Positions 33,331-45,880 of a DNA stretch of 64,000 nt are shown here, one piece after another. Each line of letters opens with the position of its first letter. The first letter of the stretch is position 1. Made by a program: the position numbers and the translations under genes. This DNA comes from Microcebus murinus (taxonomy: Eukaryota; Chordata; Mammalia; Primates; Cheirogaleidae): positions 752,001-816,000 of the forward strand of contig NC_134110.1 of NCBI RefSeq assembly GCF_040939455.1. The letters run 5' to 3'. The notes below the pieces were generated by a model. That model saw nothing but the letters and a program-made list of their open reading frames with translations. It did not search any database and had not been told where the DNA came from.

Positions 33331-35010
33331 GCTGTCGGCGGTGGGGAAACGTATCAGGAGAGGGTTCTCATGCCACGCCGTGACGTCTCAGCTGGGCCTG
33401 GCGGGAGCCTGGCTCCGCACGGCAGTTTCCACCTGTGCAGAAGGAGTTAATGCATTCCGGCGGGGTACGGTGGGAAAAGGTCAGCCGCAAATGCTCCAAA
33501 GCAGTCTCATGGAACAGCGGGCTCCGCCCGTCTGCTGGAACAAACTGGCTGGGCGCTGTGAGCCTTAAGCACCGCACATTCGGCGAAATTATGACTCCCA
33601 CGGGGCATATATTGCATTTTTCTCAAGGCCGAAATGAAAAGATATACAGTACACTGTATACATAGACTTATTAAGCCGGGGAAAATATCAGAGCAAGTTT
33701 TGCTGTTTATGGAAGATCAGTGATAAATCAAGCTGTATAATCTGCAACTGACTGTTTCATTTGTTCCTTAATGTTCCACTGATCTTTTGGAAATGAAGGA
33801 ACTTCACATAAAACAAGTAGTTTGATGAACTTTAATCTTACCCATAATTGGATAATAAAATTGGGTATGTTCAGTAATTAAAAGGATTGTGATAAAAGAG
33901 TCGATCTGTAGTTTCACATTGAGCCTCTTCCATAAATAAACCAAGGAGTTCAGTTCAGGACACATTAGGAATCAGAAAACAGCCCGGCGGGCAGGAAAGC
34001 TACTTCTTTGTTGTTGTTGTTGTTGTTGTTAGAAGAAAAAGTATGTATGGAGGAGACAGACCATGTCAGTGAGGGTTAATAGTACCACCTGGGGAGCTTT
34101 GAGATAAAGGCATCAGTTTTAAAGATTAGGCTTCGACCTGTTCGTGAGCAGGAAATAAACTGCTCAATTTTTTACTTAAGTGAGTTCATTTTTCCAGGTT
34201 ATTTCTAGACGGGTCCATCTATTACACGTTCTCCTTTGCTGCTCCTTTTACATAAATGCAGACATGCCACTTGCACGACAGTCTGCATGTGCCCAATCTT
34301 TGTTTCTGGCCTTTCCAGTAATGCCTGCCATGCCTGCTTCTAGCCTTAAAAAAAAAAAAAAAAAATCAGGTCTCTCTTTTGCTCGGCGAAGGCCTGCTGA
34401 CGGGCTCCCGCTCTTTCTCGGGGCCTCCACGCCCCAGAGTCCGACTGCCAGGGCCCTGAGCTGAGCCTCAGCAAAGCCACCGCTCCCAGGACACCCCTCG
34501 GGCTCCAGCGGCGCTGCAGTCACTGTTTTCTGGCTTCCCCACTGCTTCTCTTGGGCCTGTCCCAGGCCTGGCCCTGCTCTGCTACCAACCTCCCCATCTG
34601 CAATTGCCAGCTGCCCCCCAGACTCAGCCACTACGCCAGGTCCCTGGCCAGACCACTCCGGTTCCCTCAATCCTCTCGGGCCAGCGGCCCTCAGGAAGCT
34701 TTCCTCTGCAGCGCAGCTCATGAAAGCACGGGGAGTTTCTCGATTACCAGCTGATGACAAAATAGCCAACAGCCTGCAGAGCACCGATCCACAAGGTGCA
34801 GGTACAAGGCCAGCAGAGGGACCGGCAAGCACGGAGCAGGCACGCGTGCCCTCACAGGGCAAGGGCCGCCTGGGGTTACCGGTGAGGCAGCGGCCCCCAC
34901 AGAGCGGAAGCGGCCTGCCCAAAGCCTCGCAGAGAACTCGAGGCGCCTCCGGGACCAGACCGCAGGCCGGTCTTCCTACATGCGCACGGTCAGTATTCAT
35001 GCTTTTCTTC
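33331..35010. other. Unique DNA: AT-rich then GC-rich
   Basis: 33590-33960 is AT-rich with no recognised repeat (candidate conserved noncoding DNA). A (TTG)n run lies at about 34008-34030. An 18-base A run near 34348 may be the tail of an old retroinsertion. 34380-35000 is GC-rich; the 250-codon minus frame there resembles no known protein. Confidence 0.45.
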
Positions 35011-35950
35011 TTTTTTAATAGTCATGTTTCTTAGATTTTCGTGTGTGATAAAACACACAGAGACAGCCACGGTAGCATTTTGGTATGTATTCTTCCACTG
35101 ATTCTTTTTTTCTATGCTGTTTTTCCTTAACCCACAAAATGCAATTATTGTGATCTACTGCTTTGTAACCTAGTTTTTTAAGACCTTGTACGTTCCTCCT
35201 CTTTAAACATTTGTAAATGATTTTTTAAATGGCAACAGAACATACAATTGGCATAAATGTGCCAGTCCCCTTATTGGATGGCTGTACTTCACTGGGTAGC
35301 AGCAGTTATCGCTTTTTTTTTTTTTTTTTGAGACAAGGTCTCTGTCACCCAGTCTAGAGTACAGTGACACCATCACAGCTCACAGCAACCTCAAACTCCT
35401 GGGCTCAAGCCATCCTCCTGCCTCGGCTTCCTGAGTACCTGGGACTACAAGCATGTGCCATCACACCCTGCTGATTTTTTTATTTTTTTGATGGGTTCTT
35501 GCCATGTTGCTCAGGCTGGTCTTGAACTTCTGGCCTCAAGTGACCCTCCTGTCTTGGCCCCACAAAATGTCAGGATTACAGGCATGAGGCACTGCGCCTG
35601 GCCCAGTTATCACTATTAAAACAGCCCCGTGCTGAACATAGTTGTACACAACTTTTTGCAAACAGCTTACGTTATTTTATTGGGATAAATGCCTGAAAGT
35701 AGAGTTGCAGGGCCAAAGGTCATGGAAAATTATAAGATTTTTGTTACATTTTGCCAATTTGCTCTCCAGAAAGACTGAAAACTTACACCCTCCCAGCAGC
35801 GGATGACTGTCCATTTCCCTGCATCAGAGCCTAAACTTGACATTGTTGTTCTGATTATTTGTATCACTCACATGGTTTGAATTTACGTTTATGAAACGTG
35901 AAATTAAATATTTCTCATATACATTTATGGCGACTGTGTCTTATCTCCTC
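35011..35950 (-). repeat. Old L1 3' region, minus strand, interrupted by an Alu
   Basis: 35090-35300 and 35620-35870 look like the reverse complement of an L1M 3' part (CCTTATTGGATGGCTGTACTT; GATAAATGCCTGAAAGTAGAG; GTTGCAGGGCCAAAGGTCATGG). The two pieces are separated by the Alu at 35312. Confidence 0.5.
35312..35604 (-). repeat. Old Alu SINE, minus strand
   Basis: Poly(T), then GAGACAAGGTCTCTGTCACC, both arms and the end GGCACTGCGCCTGGCCC. It lacks the strepsirrhine diagnostic linker and resembles AluJ. Confidence 0.88.
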
Positions 35951-36897
35951 CGGATCACCTGCTTATGTCCTTTGCCCCTTTCCACTGGGCATGCGTCACT
36001 GTTTTCCTGCTGATGTGGGGGGCGTCTACTGGGCGGCCCGTGGGTTAGGTCAATCAGAGACCTCCGGAGTGAGCCAGAGAGGGCGAGGGGAACTGGTCTT
36101 GCCAAATGGCCCGGAGTGAGGAGTCTGACCACTCTGCCCTCTCGTCTGAGCCCCACATCTGCTGAGAGGCGGCCCCGGAGACGGCTGTGGCAGTGAGCCG
36201 TTGAGAGACAGCGTGTGAGAAGAGTTAACGGCAGCCTCTGCTCTGATTCTGCAACGGGGAGAGAGACGCCAGTGGGGGGGGGGGGTGAGGTGAGGAGGAG
36301 ACGAGTAAGAGACAGGAAGTTAGTGCAGGAAGTCTCAGCAGGGGACTCAGCAGGACAGCGGGGTGGAGCCCGCAAGGGTGAGAAAGGGTATCCTGATGAG
36401 GTTCAAAAGTACACTCTGGTCCTACCACTGGTGGTTGGCATCGAACCTAATTTAGACATATGCTCAAGCAGGCAAAGCAAACCTGCATTAGAGGAGGAAG
36501 GAAGGGAGGTGGCAAGTGACTTCCTACGACTCCTGGGCCACACAAGTCCCTGATCCCCGGGTCCCTCCCACAATATTCCTCTGCCTTCTATGCCGAGAAA
36601 GCCATTGCAAATTAATGCGCCTCTAAGAAGCAAATCACTTCCTCTTAGACCGAACTGTTGGCAAAAGACCAATCGTTTTTCATCTCTGATTAAAATGTCT
36701 ATGGAAGAAATGGGAAATTAATTCAGCAAAGGAAGCTACCACTCATGGAGCTGCAGAATGCAAAATAATAAATTTGGAGGCAGCGGTAAGAGGCAGCGTG
36801 CCCGCCCTCTGTCGGAACGACGGGCTCTTTCCCGCCTGTCGGTTCACTGGGGACGTGGGGTCACTGGGAATGTGCTCAGGCAACCAGAGCAAGAAGA
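35951..36897. other. Unique sequence with a poly(G) run
   Basis: No gene recognised. A run of 13 G's lies near 36273-36286. Confidence 0.4.
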
Positions 36898-37134
36898 TCC
36901 TAAAACAGGCGTCCTCAAACTACGGCCGAGGGCCATATGTGGCCCGCCAAGGACATTTATCCAGCCCGCCGGGTGTTTTTGCCGCCGCTGCCTGTCCTGC
37001 TTAGCAGCCGGCTCGTCCGGGGCCCACAGCGTGCATGTGTGGAATGTGCCCACACTCTCCAACAGCCCTCCAACCGTCTGAGTGACAGTGAACTGGCCCC
37101 CTGTTTAAAAAGTTTGAGGACCCCTGCCCTGAAG
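36898..37134 (+). mobile_element. hAT nonautonomous transposon, 221 bp
   Basis: Element 36906-37126 with ends CAGGCGTCCTCAAAC and GTTTGAGGACCCCTG. Flanks TCCTAAAA and CCCTGAAG differ only by transitions at three of eight positions. Confidence 0.87.
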
Positions 37135-37139
37135 AGCCA

Positions 37140-37345
37140 CCTGCTCAACACTCCTCATGTGCACCTCTGTCAGATGCACTTGCTGGAGCTGAAAATCACC
37201 AGCCTTTTTTCTGGAAAGTCTGGTTCAGTACATCTTGGGTAGGACCAGAAAAATCAACATTTTTAAACAAGGGCCTTGGGTGGTTCTTATGATATGGCAA
37301 GGAATTGATTTTGTCCAGCGCATCTCACATTAAAATAACCTGAGG
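37140..37345 (+). repeat. Old hAT-type fossil
   Basis: CTGGTTCAGTACATCTTGGG, then GACCAGAAAAATCAACATTTTT and GGGCCTTGGGTGGTTCTTATG recall the old mammalian hAT MITEs with the 'cagtaggtctggg ... catttttaacaagctcc' body. Confidence 0.5.
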
Positions 37346-37656
37346 ATGGCCAGTTGCGGTGGCTCACACCTGTAATCCTAGCACTCCGGGAGGTCGAGGC
37401 AGGAGGATCGCTTGAGGTCAGGAGTTCGAGATCAGCCTGAACAAGAACGAGACTCCATCTCTACTAACCATAGAAAAATTATCCGGGCGTGGTGGCGTGT
37501 GCCTGTGGTCCCAGCTACTCAGGAGGCTGAGGCAGGAGGGTCACTGGAGCCCAGGAGTTTCAGGCTACAGTGAGCTACGATGACACCATGGCACTCTAGC
37601 CTGGGTGACAGAGCAAGACTCTGTCTCAAACAAACAAACAACAACAACAAAAAACC
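37346..37656 (+). repeat. Alu SINE, older type
   Basis: GGCCAGTTGCGGTGGCTCAC to a CAAACAAACAAACAACAAC tail. The right arm has CTACGATGACACCATGGCAC, unlike the strepsirrhine young type. Confidence 0.9.
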
Positions 37657-38290
37657 CAATTACCTGATGAGATTTAAGAGACATTATCAAAGAGCTCCAT
37701 TTCTGCCTTTGACAGACTAATGTGTACAGATCGACTCTACTACCAAGAACAAACAGAAATGCTGAACAAAATATTTTTTTAAAAAAACAAACGGCTGGAA
37801 AGCCTCAGAGAGCGATCACATGCAGTGTGGTCTTCGGGCACTGAGATCCCAAAGAGAAAGAAAACACAAAAGTGAACCTGGTGCTGGGCATAGCTTCTTG
37901 CCTTGAAGTATCTGCTGAATCTTAAGAAACCGTAAAAGCCGAGCAGGGTGCCTTGCAGAAACCGAGCGGTGCGGCAGCCGAGGGGAGGAGAAGTGAGGCA
38001 GAAACTGGCTTCGGGAGGCTGACGGGAGCTCCGGCTTCCCCGAGGAGGAGGGCCTGTGCACACCCCCAGCTTTCGGAAGGAACTCCGGAAGCCTGGGAAT
38101 GAGGACGGAGCAGAAGCAGACCAGTGTTTACAGAGAGGAGAGCCTGGCTTCAGCCCTGCTCAACCCCAGACTGGCTACAATAACCTCCCCACCCCAACTT
38201 CCAAAAGCAAAAGTAAATCCTCTCGGGAGCAAGACAGCATCATCCAAAGCCTTAAATTCTCTCTTCGATTTTTCATACACAATATCTGAA
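37657..38290. other. Unassigned sequence, perhaps old L1 5' region
   Basis: No clear repeat or gene. The right end leads into L1-like sequence that continues after the Alu at 38294. Confidence 0.35.
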
Positions 38291-38293
38291 TTC

Positions 38294-38620
38294 ACTCACA
38301 CCTGCAATCCTAGCCACTCTGGGAGGCCGCGGTGGGCAGATTGCTCAAGATCAGGAGTTCGAGACCAGCCTGAGCAAGAGCGAGACCCCCGTCGCTACTA
38401 AAAATAGAAAGAAATCAATTGGCCAACTAAAAATACATAGAGAAAAAATTAGCCGGGTATGGTGGCGCATGCCTGTAGTCCCAGCTACTCGGGAGGCTGA
38501 GGCAGGAGGATCGCTTGAGCCCAGGAGTTTGAGGTTGCTGTGAGCTAGGCTGACGCCACGGCACTCTAGCCCAGACAACCGAGGGAGACTCTGTCTCAAA
38601 AAAGTAAAAAAATTTTTAAA
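38294..38620 (+). repeat. Alu SINE, 5' truncated
   Basis: Begins within the left arm (CACACCTGCAATCCTAGCCA) and continues to GAGACTCTGTCTC and an A-rich tail. Confidence 0.9.
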
Positions 38621-38629
38621 AATCTGAAT

Positions 38630-38960
38630 TCAACAAAAAATTACAATTTTAACTTTAAACAAATTACAAAGTAGGAGATGTGAAAGGCCAGTAATAACCA
38701 AGAGAAAAAACAGACACAGAAAGAGATCCAAAAAACTGATGTTGGAATCTCACACAGAGACTTTCAAAATAACTGCGCTTTATATATGTCCAAGAAAATG
38801 AATTTTAGCAAAGAATTAAATTCTATTTTAGAAAAATCAAATGAAAATTCTAGAACTGAAAAAAATATAGAAATTAAAACTAAGAGCTTGAGAGACGGGC
38901 TAATAGCAAAGGCGGCACGGCTGAAGACAGGATGGACGGTTCAGAGCCGGGGCGGCACAC
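38630..38960 (+). repeat. Old L1 5' fragment (ORF1 upstream part)
   Basis: GAAAAATCAAATGAAAATTC then TAGAACTGAAAAAAATATAG resembles the coiled-coil start of L1M ORF1. It has decayed. Confidence 0.55.
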
Positions 38961-40620
38961 GCTGGAAGAGTGGAGGGGACAACGGATGGAAACACGGCCG
39001 GGGGGACAGCGTCCAGGACACCACGGGACAGGGCCTCAGGCCGTCACTCTCCACAGGTGCGCTCCCGAGTGTGCTGGCCCGGGCGGGGGCGGGTTTCCGT
39101 CCTGCTGTCCTTGGGAAGACTGTCCTGGGCACTGTCCGCAGGGCGCCGGCCGCACCGGGCAGGGCCCCCGGGCAGCTGTGAGGCTCAGTCTGCAGGCGAC
39201 CCCGTGCTGGGGCCTGCAGCTCCTCCGTGTTTACCTCCGCCAGCCCCCGCCCGCCCAGGCGAGCGCATCCTCCGTCCACCATCCCCACGGCCGACAAGCC
39301 CCACTTTATTAAACGGCTCACCTGGCTGCACTTGTTTTTTTTTTAAAGAGCATGAGCAGCCGTGCAGTTATCTATAGGTTTTTCAATAAACTTGGAAATC
39401 TGATCATCTCATTCTATGAAATTTCCCTTCTGGTGGCTGATGTTGATGGAATTTTTTTCCCCCGCTCTTATCTAAGCTTTAATAAAAGCCTGATGGATTA
39501 AATGGTAGAAAAAAAAACCCCTCTTACAGGTGATAATAACGGAGGGAGGACAAATTCTGGGCGAAGCTGTCAAGAGACTGAATTGCGGTGCAGAAGCCTC
39601 CCCTGTCCCTGAGCCACCTTCCCCCTCACCGAGACGTGGGGGTGCTACCCGCCGTCACCCCTGCAGCAGCTGCCCTCAGCCCAGCGTCCTCAGGTGGCTT
39701 TCTGTAACGTGCAGGAATGTTTTGCAGCCCCTTATCCCCTGGAAGAAAGTTCCTATTGTGCTGCCTTCTACCAGGCGACATCTTGGGGATCTAATAATCA
39801 CGTGGGAAAGAACTTCTTTTGCAGACAGGCCTCTCTCTCTGCTCAAGGTGGAATGGGGGTGGGGAGACCAGAGGGGAGGGGAGGGGAACAGGGGTGGGAG
39901 AACAAGACAGGGGTGGAGGGAATAGAGAGAGAGAGAGAGAAGGGCAGAGAGACACAAGGATAAAGGGGAGAGGAAGGGGGATAAATGGGGAGAATGGGCA
40001 TGTCCGGTGATTGGACCATCTGCAGAGCCCGAAAAGCAAGAAATGCAGCCACGTGGTGAATGACAGGAAGACCTATAAGGAAGCCAGGAGACACCTCTGG
40101 TTTTGGAGAGTGGTCAGAGTCCAGCAGAACAGACTAGGACAGGTTGAGTCTTGTAGCTTCACAACCAGAGAGAGTTGACCCTAAAGGGCATTCCTGAGTT
40201 GAAAAAGAAACCCCGGCTGGCCCAGCCTTGGTTAGAAGGTGCTGATTCCTGCAGACCGGACCAGAGGGGCAGAGCCAAAGCAGCTGTCCTTACCCCGGCC
40301 TGGGCTCCCCGGTGGGTGGCCTGGTGGGACCTCAATGGCAGCCTCTCTGGCCCTGTGAGGACAGCCTGGCGTGCAAGCAGGCACAGGTCCTGAAGGAGAA
40401 ACCAAGGCCCAGCACCACAGGAAGGGCATCCTCTCCCCAGCTTTCCGTCTTGGGCCCCTCCAAATCTGCCACATACCCAGTGAGACCTGTGTGGGCTCGG
40501 GCACTTGAGGGAACTCAAGCAACCAGGCCCAAATGGAGCTGGTGGCTCCAGGACCCAGGAGAGCCCACTGTGAGGGTGCCAGAGCCAGTCTCCCCTTCCC
40601 CAGCACTCAAATTAAGGGGC
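38961..40620. other. Unique DNA: GC-rich, then AT-rich, then GA-rich
   Basis: 38961-39330 is GC-rich. 39340-39530 is AT-rich with TTTAATAAAAGCC and no recognised repeat. 39850-39985 is purine-rich with a (GA)n run near 39925-39942. No gene recognised. Confidence 0.4.
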
Positions 40621-40624
40621 ATAT

Positions 40625-40790
40625 GCAGGGCATCAAAAATAACATGGGCTTTACAATCAGAGAAGACTTGGTTCAAATCCTGAACCACCACTCACCTGGA
40701 ATATGACCGTAGCCTCAGTTTCCTCTTCTGTAAAATGGGTATAGTAATATCTCAGTGTTGAAACAGCTGGATATGGTAATATATATAAAT
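40625..40790 (+). repeat. MIR SINE
   Basis: GACTTGGTTCAAATCCTGAACC, GAATATGACCGTAGCCTCAG and TTTCCTCTTCTGTAAAATGG appear in MIR order. Confidence 0.8.
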
Positions 40791-41291
40791 ATAGGAAGTA
40801 GCTATTCCATGCTTCCGCTTTCCTGGCCCTCTCGCTCATGCGAAGGACTTTGGCGAAAGTCACACTCCCGTCCCCTTCCCCCTCTCCCCTCCTCCTCTCA
40901 CTCCCCCTGCGCAGGCTGGTGGTGAGTTCTACAGAAGGGACGGAGCGTGTTGGAGTTGGCCCCCTCTGGCTCCTCTCCTTTGGCTCTGACTCCCCACAGG
41001 AGGAGCGCTCCGTGCCACGGCTGAGCTCCCGCCCATGGGAGGGCCAGCGGGTGCCGGGCCAGCTGTGCTCACGAACAGTTAGGGGATGGGTGCGTCTGAT
41101 GCAGGAGTCTGGCACCAGGAAGCCGTGTATCTAAGCCACAGCCACCAGTCCATTAGTGACCCTCCCGATCTTCTGCCCTAACCCCATCTGACCCCTCTCT
41201 GTCTGTCTCTCTGGCGGCTCTGAACTCAGAGGAGGAAGAGAGTGATATTTGGCGGCTCCTGGTACACAAAAAGCACGCGCTTGAAGCCTAC
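40791..41291. other. Unique sequence
   Basis: No gene or repeat recognised. Confidence 0.35.
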
Positions 41292-41693
41292 TACCATTTC
41301 CCTGAAAATAAGACAGGGTCTTCTATTTATTTTTCCTCAAGAAGATACCACCCTAGGGCTTATTTTCAGGGGATGTGTGATTTTCCCCTCAAAGCCTCAG
41401 CTTGCAGCATGCACAGGACGGCCGGGACCCGACAGGTGGAGCCGGCCTTGTTGGTGGGGCCGACCACACCTTTCCGGTCACCTCTGGGATAGTAGCTGTC
41501 ACGACGGGGCAGATGAGAAGGGCTGCTCGTCTTCACCACTGCGCCACGGAACGCACGGGTTGTGCAGATGCGCTGCGTAGCCACGCCCGTCACTAGGGCT
41601 GATTTTCGGGGTAGGGCTTCTATTGTGCAAATGCTTAGAAATCCTGCTAGGGCTTATTTTGTGGGTAGGTCTTATTTCCAGGGAAACACGGTA
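41292..41693 (+). mobile_element. pogo/Tc1-mariner-like MITE, 402 bp
   Basis: TA at 41292-41293 and 41692-41693. Termini ACCATTTCCCTGAAAATAAG and CTTATTTCCAGGGAAACACGG. Same orientation and length as the 6253 copy. Confidence 0.87.
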
Positions 41694-42284
41694 GGTATGC
41701 ATCCCCCACGGGCAGGGTCCTTCCACCAAACCTGGCAGAGCTGTGGTTACCTGCGGCCTAGCTGAAGGCACCTACCCCTGTACAAAGCAACCCCAAATGA
41801 ACAAGAATGGTCAGCAGGCCACAGACTCCCATGTCAGTGAGCACCCTGGCGGACCTTGGAAAAAATGTGGAGGGTTTTGTTTCCAACTTGCCTCTGTCCC
41901 AGGGTCTTGATGCCATCCTCTTCTTTGTCAATGCGTGACCTTAGGTGGGCCACCACATCCGCTGCTTAGAGCCCCCGCCCCCAGCCAGCACATTCGACTT
42001 CTTCCTCCAAGGAAACTCGGGATCCATGGTCTAGAAGACACACACGTTGCTTCTCCGTCCCGTCCACTGCTCCAGGTAGTTGTAATCGCACGGCCCTGGC
42101 GCCCAGTCTCCGTTCCCTCCTAGGAATCTGCATGTTGACCAGAGACCCCTCGGCAGCACCATGGAAGGTTCACCAGTCTCCACCACTGAGATCTCTGGGG
42201 CTCCCTGCTCTTTGTCCTTCCTGAGGCCTATGCTTAGTTCAATTCTGCCAACTCCCCGGAATCATTCTGCCATAGTTCAAGTTC
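41694..42284. other. Unique sequence
   Basis: No gene or repeat recognised. Confidence 0.35.
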
Positions 42285-42600
42285 CCCAGGAAACAGACTG
42301 AGCTGGAGATTTGCCTGCAGAAAGTTTGTTGGGGAGTGTTCTCAAGGACAACTCCTGGGAGGGAGGGAGGGAAGCAGGACTGGGCAGAGAGAGGCTGGGA
42401 ACTGAAATGCAGTTGTGCATCATACACAGGCCTGAGTCAGTTCCCCGAGGGAGCTGGAGCTGCGGGGCCCTTCAGAGGCGCCCTGCCTTCGAGCATCGGG
42501 GCCAGGCCTTTGTATCTCCACAGTGAGCCCAGGTATTGGGTGTAGGCTGCGACCAAGAAGGGGCTGTAACCTTGGGCGAGGTTGCTCTCTTTAGCCAAGG
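42285..42600 (+). repeat. Unclassified old repeat (copy C)
   Basis: CCCCAGGAAACAGACTGAGC, GTTTGTTGGGGAGTGTTCTC and AGGACTGGGCAGAGAGAGGC resemble copies A (8086) and B (24040). Confidence 0.35.
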
Positions 42601-44925
42601 GCAAATGCAGGGAAGGCCTCAGCTCTGAGCTCCCAGCAGCCCATATCCTGGCAGCTGGGAGAAAACACACCTCGGTCCTAACGAGGGTCAAACACACGGT
42701 CATAAAGTAATCTCGGGCTGCAGACTCAACTTACCTCCTGCTCTTAGAGAGCCCCCTTCAACATCTGAACAATGCTTACCTGTCCATCTCTTATCACCCC
42801 TCACTCAAAAACCAGAACAAGAACACGGACCCTCATCAACGGGACTCCCGTGCAGGCCGTTAGCAGCTCGGGGTTCTGCAGGCGGCCTGTGCCTGTCAGC
42901 TTTCACTTCCAATAACGACGTGTAGAGAGGTGTCATGTGACACTTTTTCCTTTTGCTGGAGTGTTTTCAGTGTCTCCGAGGCGGGGACAAGGGAGGATAA
43001 GTATCCCTACATTCTAAAGAGAAGTATGTACGTGTTATTTTCAGACTGTGGCCCCCAGAAAGGCAGCACCTGGGAAAAGGAATTGCATGCAGAATGTCTG
43101 TCTTGGGACGTGATCCCAAGACACAGGAGAGAGGGACGGAAAGAAGGACACAGGAGGGAAGGCCAATCCGAGGGGGATTACCCAGCTGGTCACCGCCATG
43201 GGCCCAGGGCTACCAGCCTGGTGACCCTCCTAGGATCACAATGCAGAATTTAGCTCAGAGCCTTCTGCCCAAGCGTTGGAAGAGGAGAGAGTTGATCCAC
43301 TGGCTCCTGATCTGCACTGGTCAGGCACTGCCCCTGGGGGTGTTAACCCCTCACACTGCCAGGGCTGCTGTGCACCAGTATGACTAGGAACGTGCCTGCA
43401 AGGGTCTCACTCAGACACAACATGCCCGGGGGGAAAGGTGTGGAGGTGAGGAGAGGTGCTGTCTGGCTTCACCTGGATACAGCCAGTTTGCTGCACCAAT
43501 GACTGGAAATTAAAAAAAAAAAAAAAGGATGTAGGTGCAGGACAAGAGGCGTCCAACACACACATCCAAGCATGATTTACCAACAGGTAGCCAGAATGGT
43601 TCTCTGACTAGCCACCACTGCCATCCTTCTTCAGGCTGTATTAGAAAAGGAAAGAGATTAAGCAGATTCTTTGAAGAGGGAACTTTTAAGAGTGCTGTGT
43701 CATCTTCCTTCCCTCCCCACGATTTCCTGCCACCACTTCAAGACAAGTAAAGTTGCTTCAGAGCATGAATGTGTTTGCCAGAAGAGATATTTACCCCCTG
43801 GTGGAATCAGACACGCTGGTGCTACCATGGGGTCTGGCAAGAGGGCAGCAAGAATTCCTGGGAGGACCTGACACGTGACTTCTGGCATCTGGGGAGGCAG
43901 CAGAAGTCTGAAGTTGTGGGCTGCCTGGAGAAGCCCTCAGGAGCGAGGACGGACAGCCAGGCAGCAGGTGACACTTCCGGTTTGGTGGGGCAAGCATGCA
44001 GCCAACTAGCCAAGTGGTCACCCCGAATGGAAACCAGACTCAGCTCATCCTTACAGGACCCTGGCCAAGAGCACTGCCAGGGAACTCCAGGGGTGTACTT
44101 CCAGAGGGCAGGACCTGAGCAGGGGCAGGCGGAGAACAGCTGGGGAGTGGTGCGGTCTATGCAGTCCCAGCGGAGGTTCTCCAAAAACCCACAAAGCAGC
44201 TCCATGAAAACCCGCTGGGCACTTGGCACACCAAGAGCACTGATTCAAGCCAGCTCTGCCCTTTTCTGCACCTGTCAGGGCAAGACAAGTGTCCACACCA
44301 AGATAGAAGAAAGGTGTAGCCCAGGGGAAGTGAAATACTACACGAGACCCCTGCCCACTGCTGAGCTGGGAGAGGAGGGAGCATAAAAGAAAGAAACACG
44401 CACAAACTGGATGGGAGAGTGGAATTTTTATTTAAGACTGAGCTGAACATTTTGATCCCTGAAAATGCAACTTCTTTTTATAGCTGAAAGGTGATCGAAA
44501 ATGAAAGGATCTTCCCAAAACACGTTCTTGGGCAACGAAGGGAGATCCAAAAGATGTGAAGAATAGAGTTAGTTATTTCCTGATCGTACCTTCCAGGATT
44601 GAGCGTCGACCCTGAAACTGGATGTTAGCACCTGGAGGACACGAGGCCTGTGGGGCCTGAAGACACTCCTCGAACCTGCCACACACCTGCAGTAAGCCAC
44701 CGGCTTGAGGGCTTACAGCTGCTCCACCCTGCGCAGCTGTGGTGTCCGAAGCCAGCTCCGCCGGCCAGAGAGAACCTGCGCACCTGTAGACAACTGGATG
44801 TGTGTGATCTTCATGGCTGGCAAGAAGGCGGCTCCAATTTAAGCTGGGCTGCGGCACATCTGCCTCTGGCACTGGCCTACTCTCACATTAGACCGACCTC
44901 CGGGCCTCGGACTTTAGATCCCCTG
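42601..44925. other. Unique sequence
   Basis: No gene recognised. A 15-base A run near 43512-43526 may mark an old retroinsertion. The 205-codon plus frame at 43769-44386 resembles no known protein and has no supporting splice or promoter context. Confidence 0.4.
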
Positions 44926-44929
44926 TAGA

Positions 44930-45065
44930 AGTGTTCCTCTCACTTTAGCATACATAAGAACACCCTGGAGTGTTTGCTTAAAATGCGAATTTCCAGTTCC
45001 CTACTCCCAGAGATTCCGATTTAATAGCTGGTCTGTAGAAAACAGTCTGAAAAATAGTGCCTTAG
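44930..45065 (+). repeat. Old hAT-type fossil
   Basis: CACTTTAGCATACATAAGAACACC, then CAGAGATTCCGATTTAATAGC resembles the mammalian hAT MITE class with 'cttagcgtgcatcagaatcacc'. Confidence 0.55.
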
Positions 45066-45069
45066 AAAA

Positions 45070-45275
45070 CACTGCTGTCCAATAGAATTTTCTGCAATGA
45101 TGGAAATGTTCTATCTCTGCACTATCCGATACAGTAGGCACTAGCAAAATGGGGCCATGGTGCAGTTAAAATATGGCAACTGGGACCAAGGAAGTGAGTT
45201 TTAAATTTATTTAATTTTAATCGATTTAAATTTAAATAGCCAGTGTGACTAGGGCTACCACAGGGGACAGTACAG
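45070..45275 (+). repeat. MER5-type hAT MITE
   Basis: CTGCTGTCCAATAGAATTTTC, CTGCACTATCCGATACAGTAG and GTGACTAGGGCTACCACAGG match the MER5A layout. Confidence 0.7.
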
Positions 45276-45289
45276 CTTAGAACCTCGCT

Positions 45290-45440
45290 CCTCAAATGGG
45301 CAGCAAACCACCAGCGGCAGCAGCAGCAGCAGCAGCATTACTTAGACATTTGCTGGAAATGCAGAATTTCAGATCCCACCTCTTAGACCTACTGAACCAG
45401 CACCCGCATTTTAACAAGATCCCCAGGAGGTGATCCATAG
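45290..45440 (-). repeat. Old hAT-type fossil with a CAG run
   Basis: GCTGGAAATGCAGAATTTCAG, CTTAGACCTACTGAACCAGC and TTAACAAGATCCCCAGGAGG are typical of the same old hAT class in the other orientation. A (CAG)n run of about six units sits near 45319-45336. Confidence 0.6.
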
Positions 45441-45699
45441 GACAATAAAGTTGATACTCAGTTTCTCGAGAATTTTAGTACATCATTGAGATTTCCCATT
45501 CCTGAACCATCCAGTATCTGTTAACACTCTCCTCTTGTATAGACCAATTTTCATATTCAATTACATAAATTGAAGGTAATACCTAGCATTACTGGTAACT
45601 AGCATTATTGGTCTGAAGGACATAAAAGCTGTACGTGTGTGTGTTTACCTGTGTGTGTGGGAGAGAGAGACGGCAGCAGGGAGGGACTTGAGCGAGGCT

Positions 45700-45880
45700 G
45701 TGGCTAGGATGGAAAAGGTCCTACGTGCAAGCTAAAGTTCTAGACCCTGCTCTTTTTGAGCAACAGAGAACCATCAAAGGCTGTTCAGCGGGGAGGTGGA
45801 ACCAGAAGAGTTATGCTTTATGAAGACAACACGTGGAAGTATGAGGCGGGCCTGGAGGAGCCGGCCACACAGATAACTAG
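45700..45880 (+). repeat. Ancient dispersed repeat fragment
   Basis: GAACCATCAAAGGCTGTTCAG then GGAGGTGGAACCAGAAGAG resembles the 3' part of the old family seen at 24735. Confidence 0.35.

Noticed and set aside
36758..37242. Repeated plus-strand peptide also found at 10321 and 63576
   Set aside because: The shared peptide is the translation of the 221-226-bp hAT element, which carries no transposase.
43769..44386. 205-codon plus-strand frame
   Set aside because: No homology recognised, overlaps equally long frames on the minus strand, and lacks promoter or splice context.
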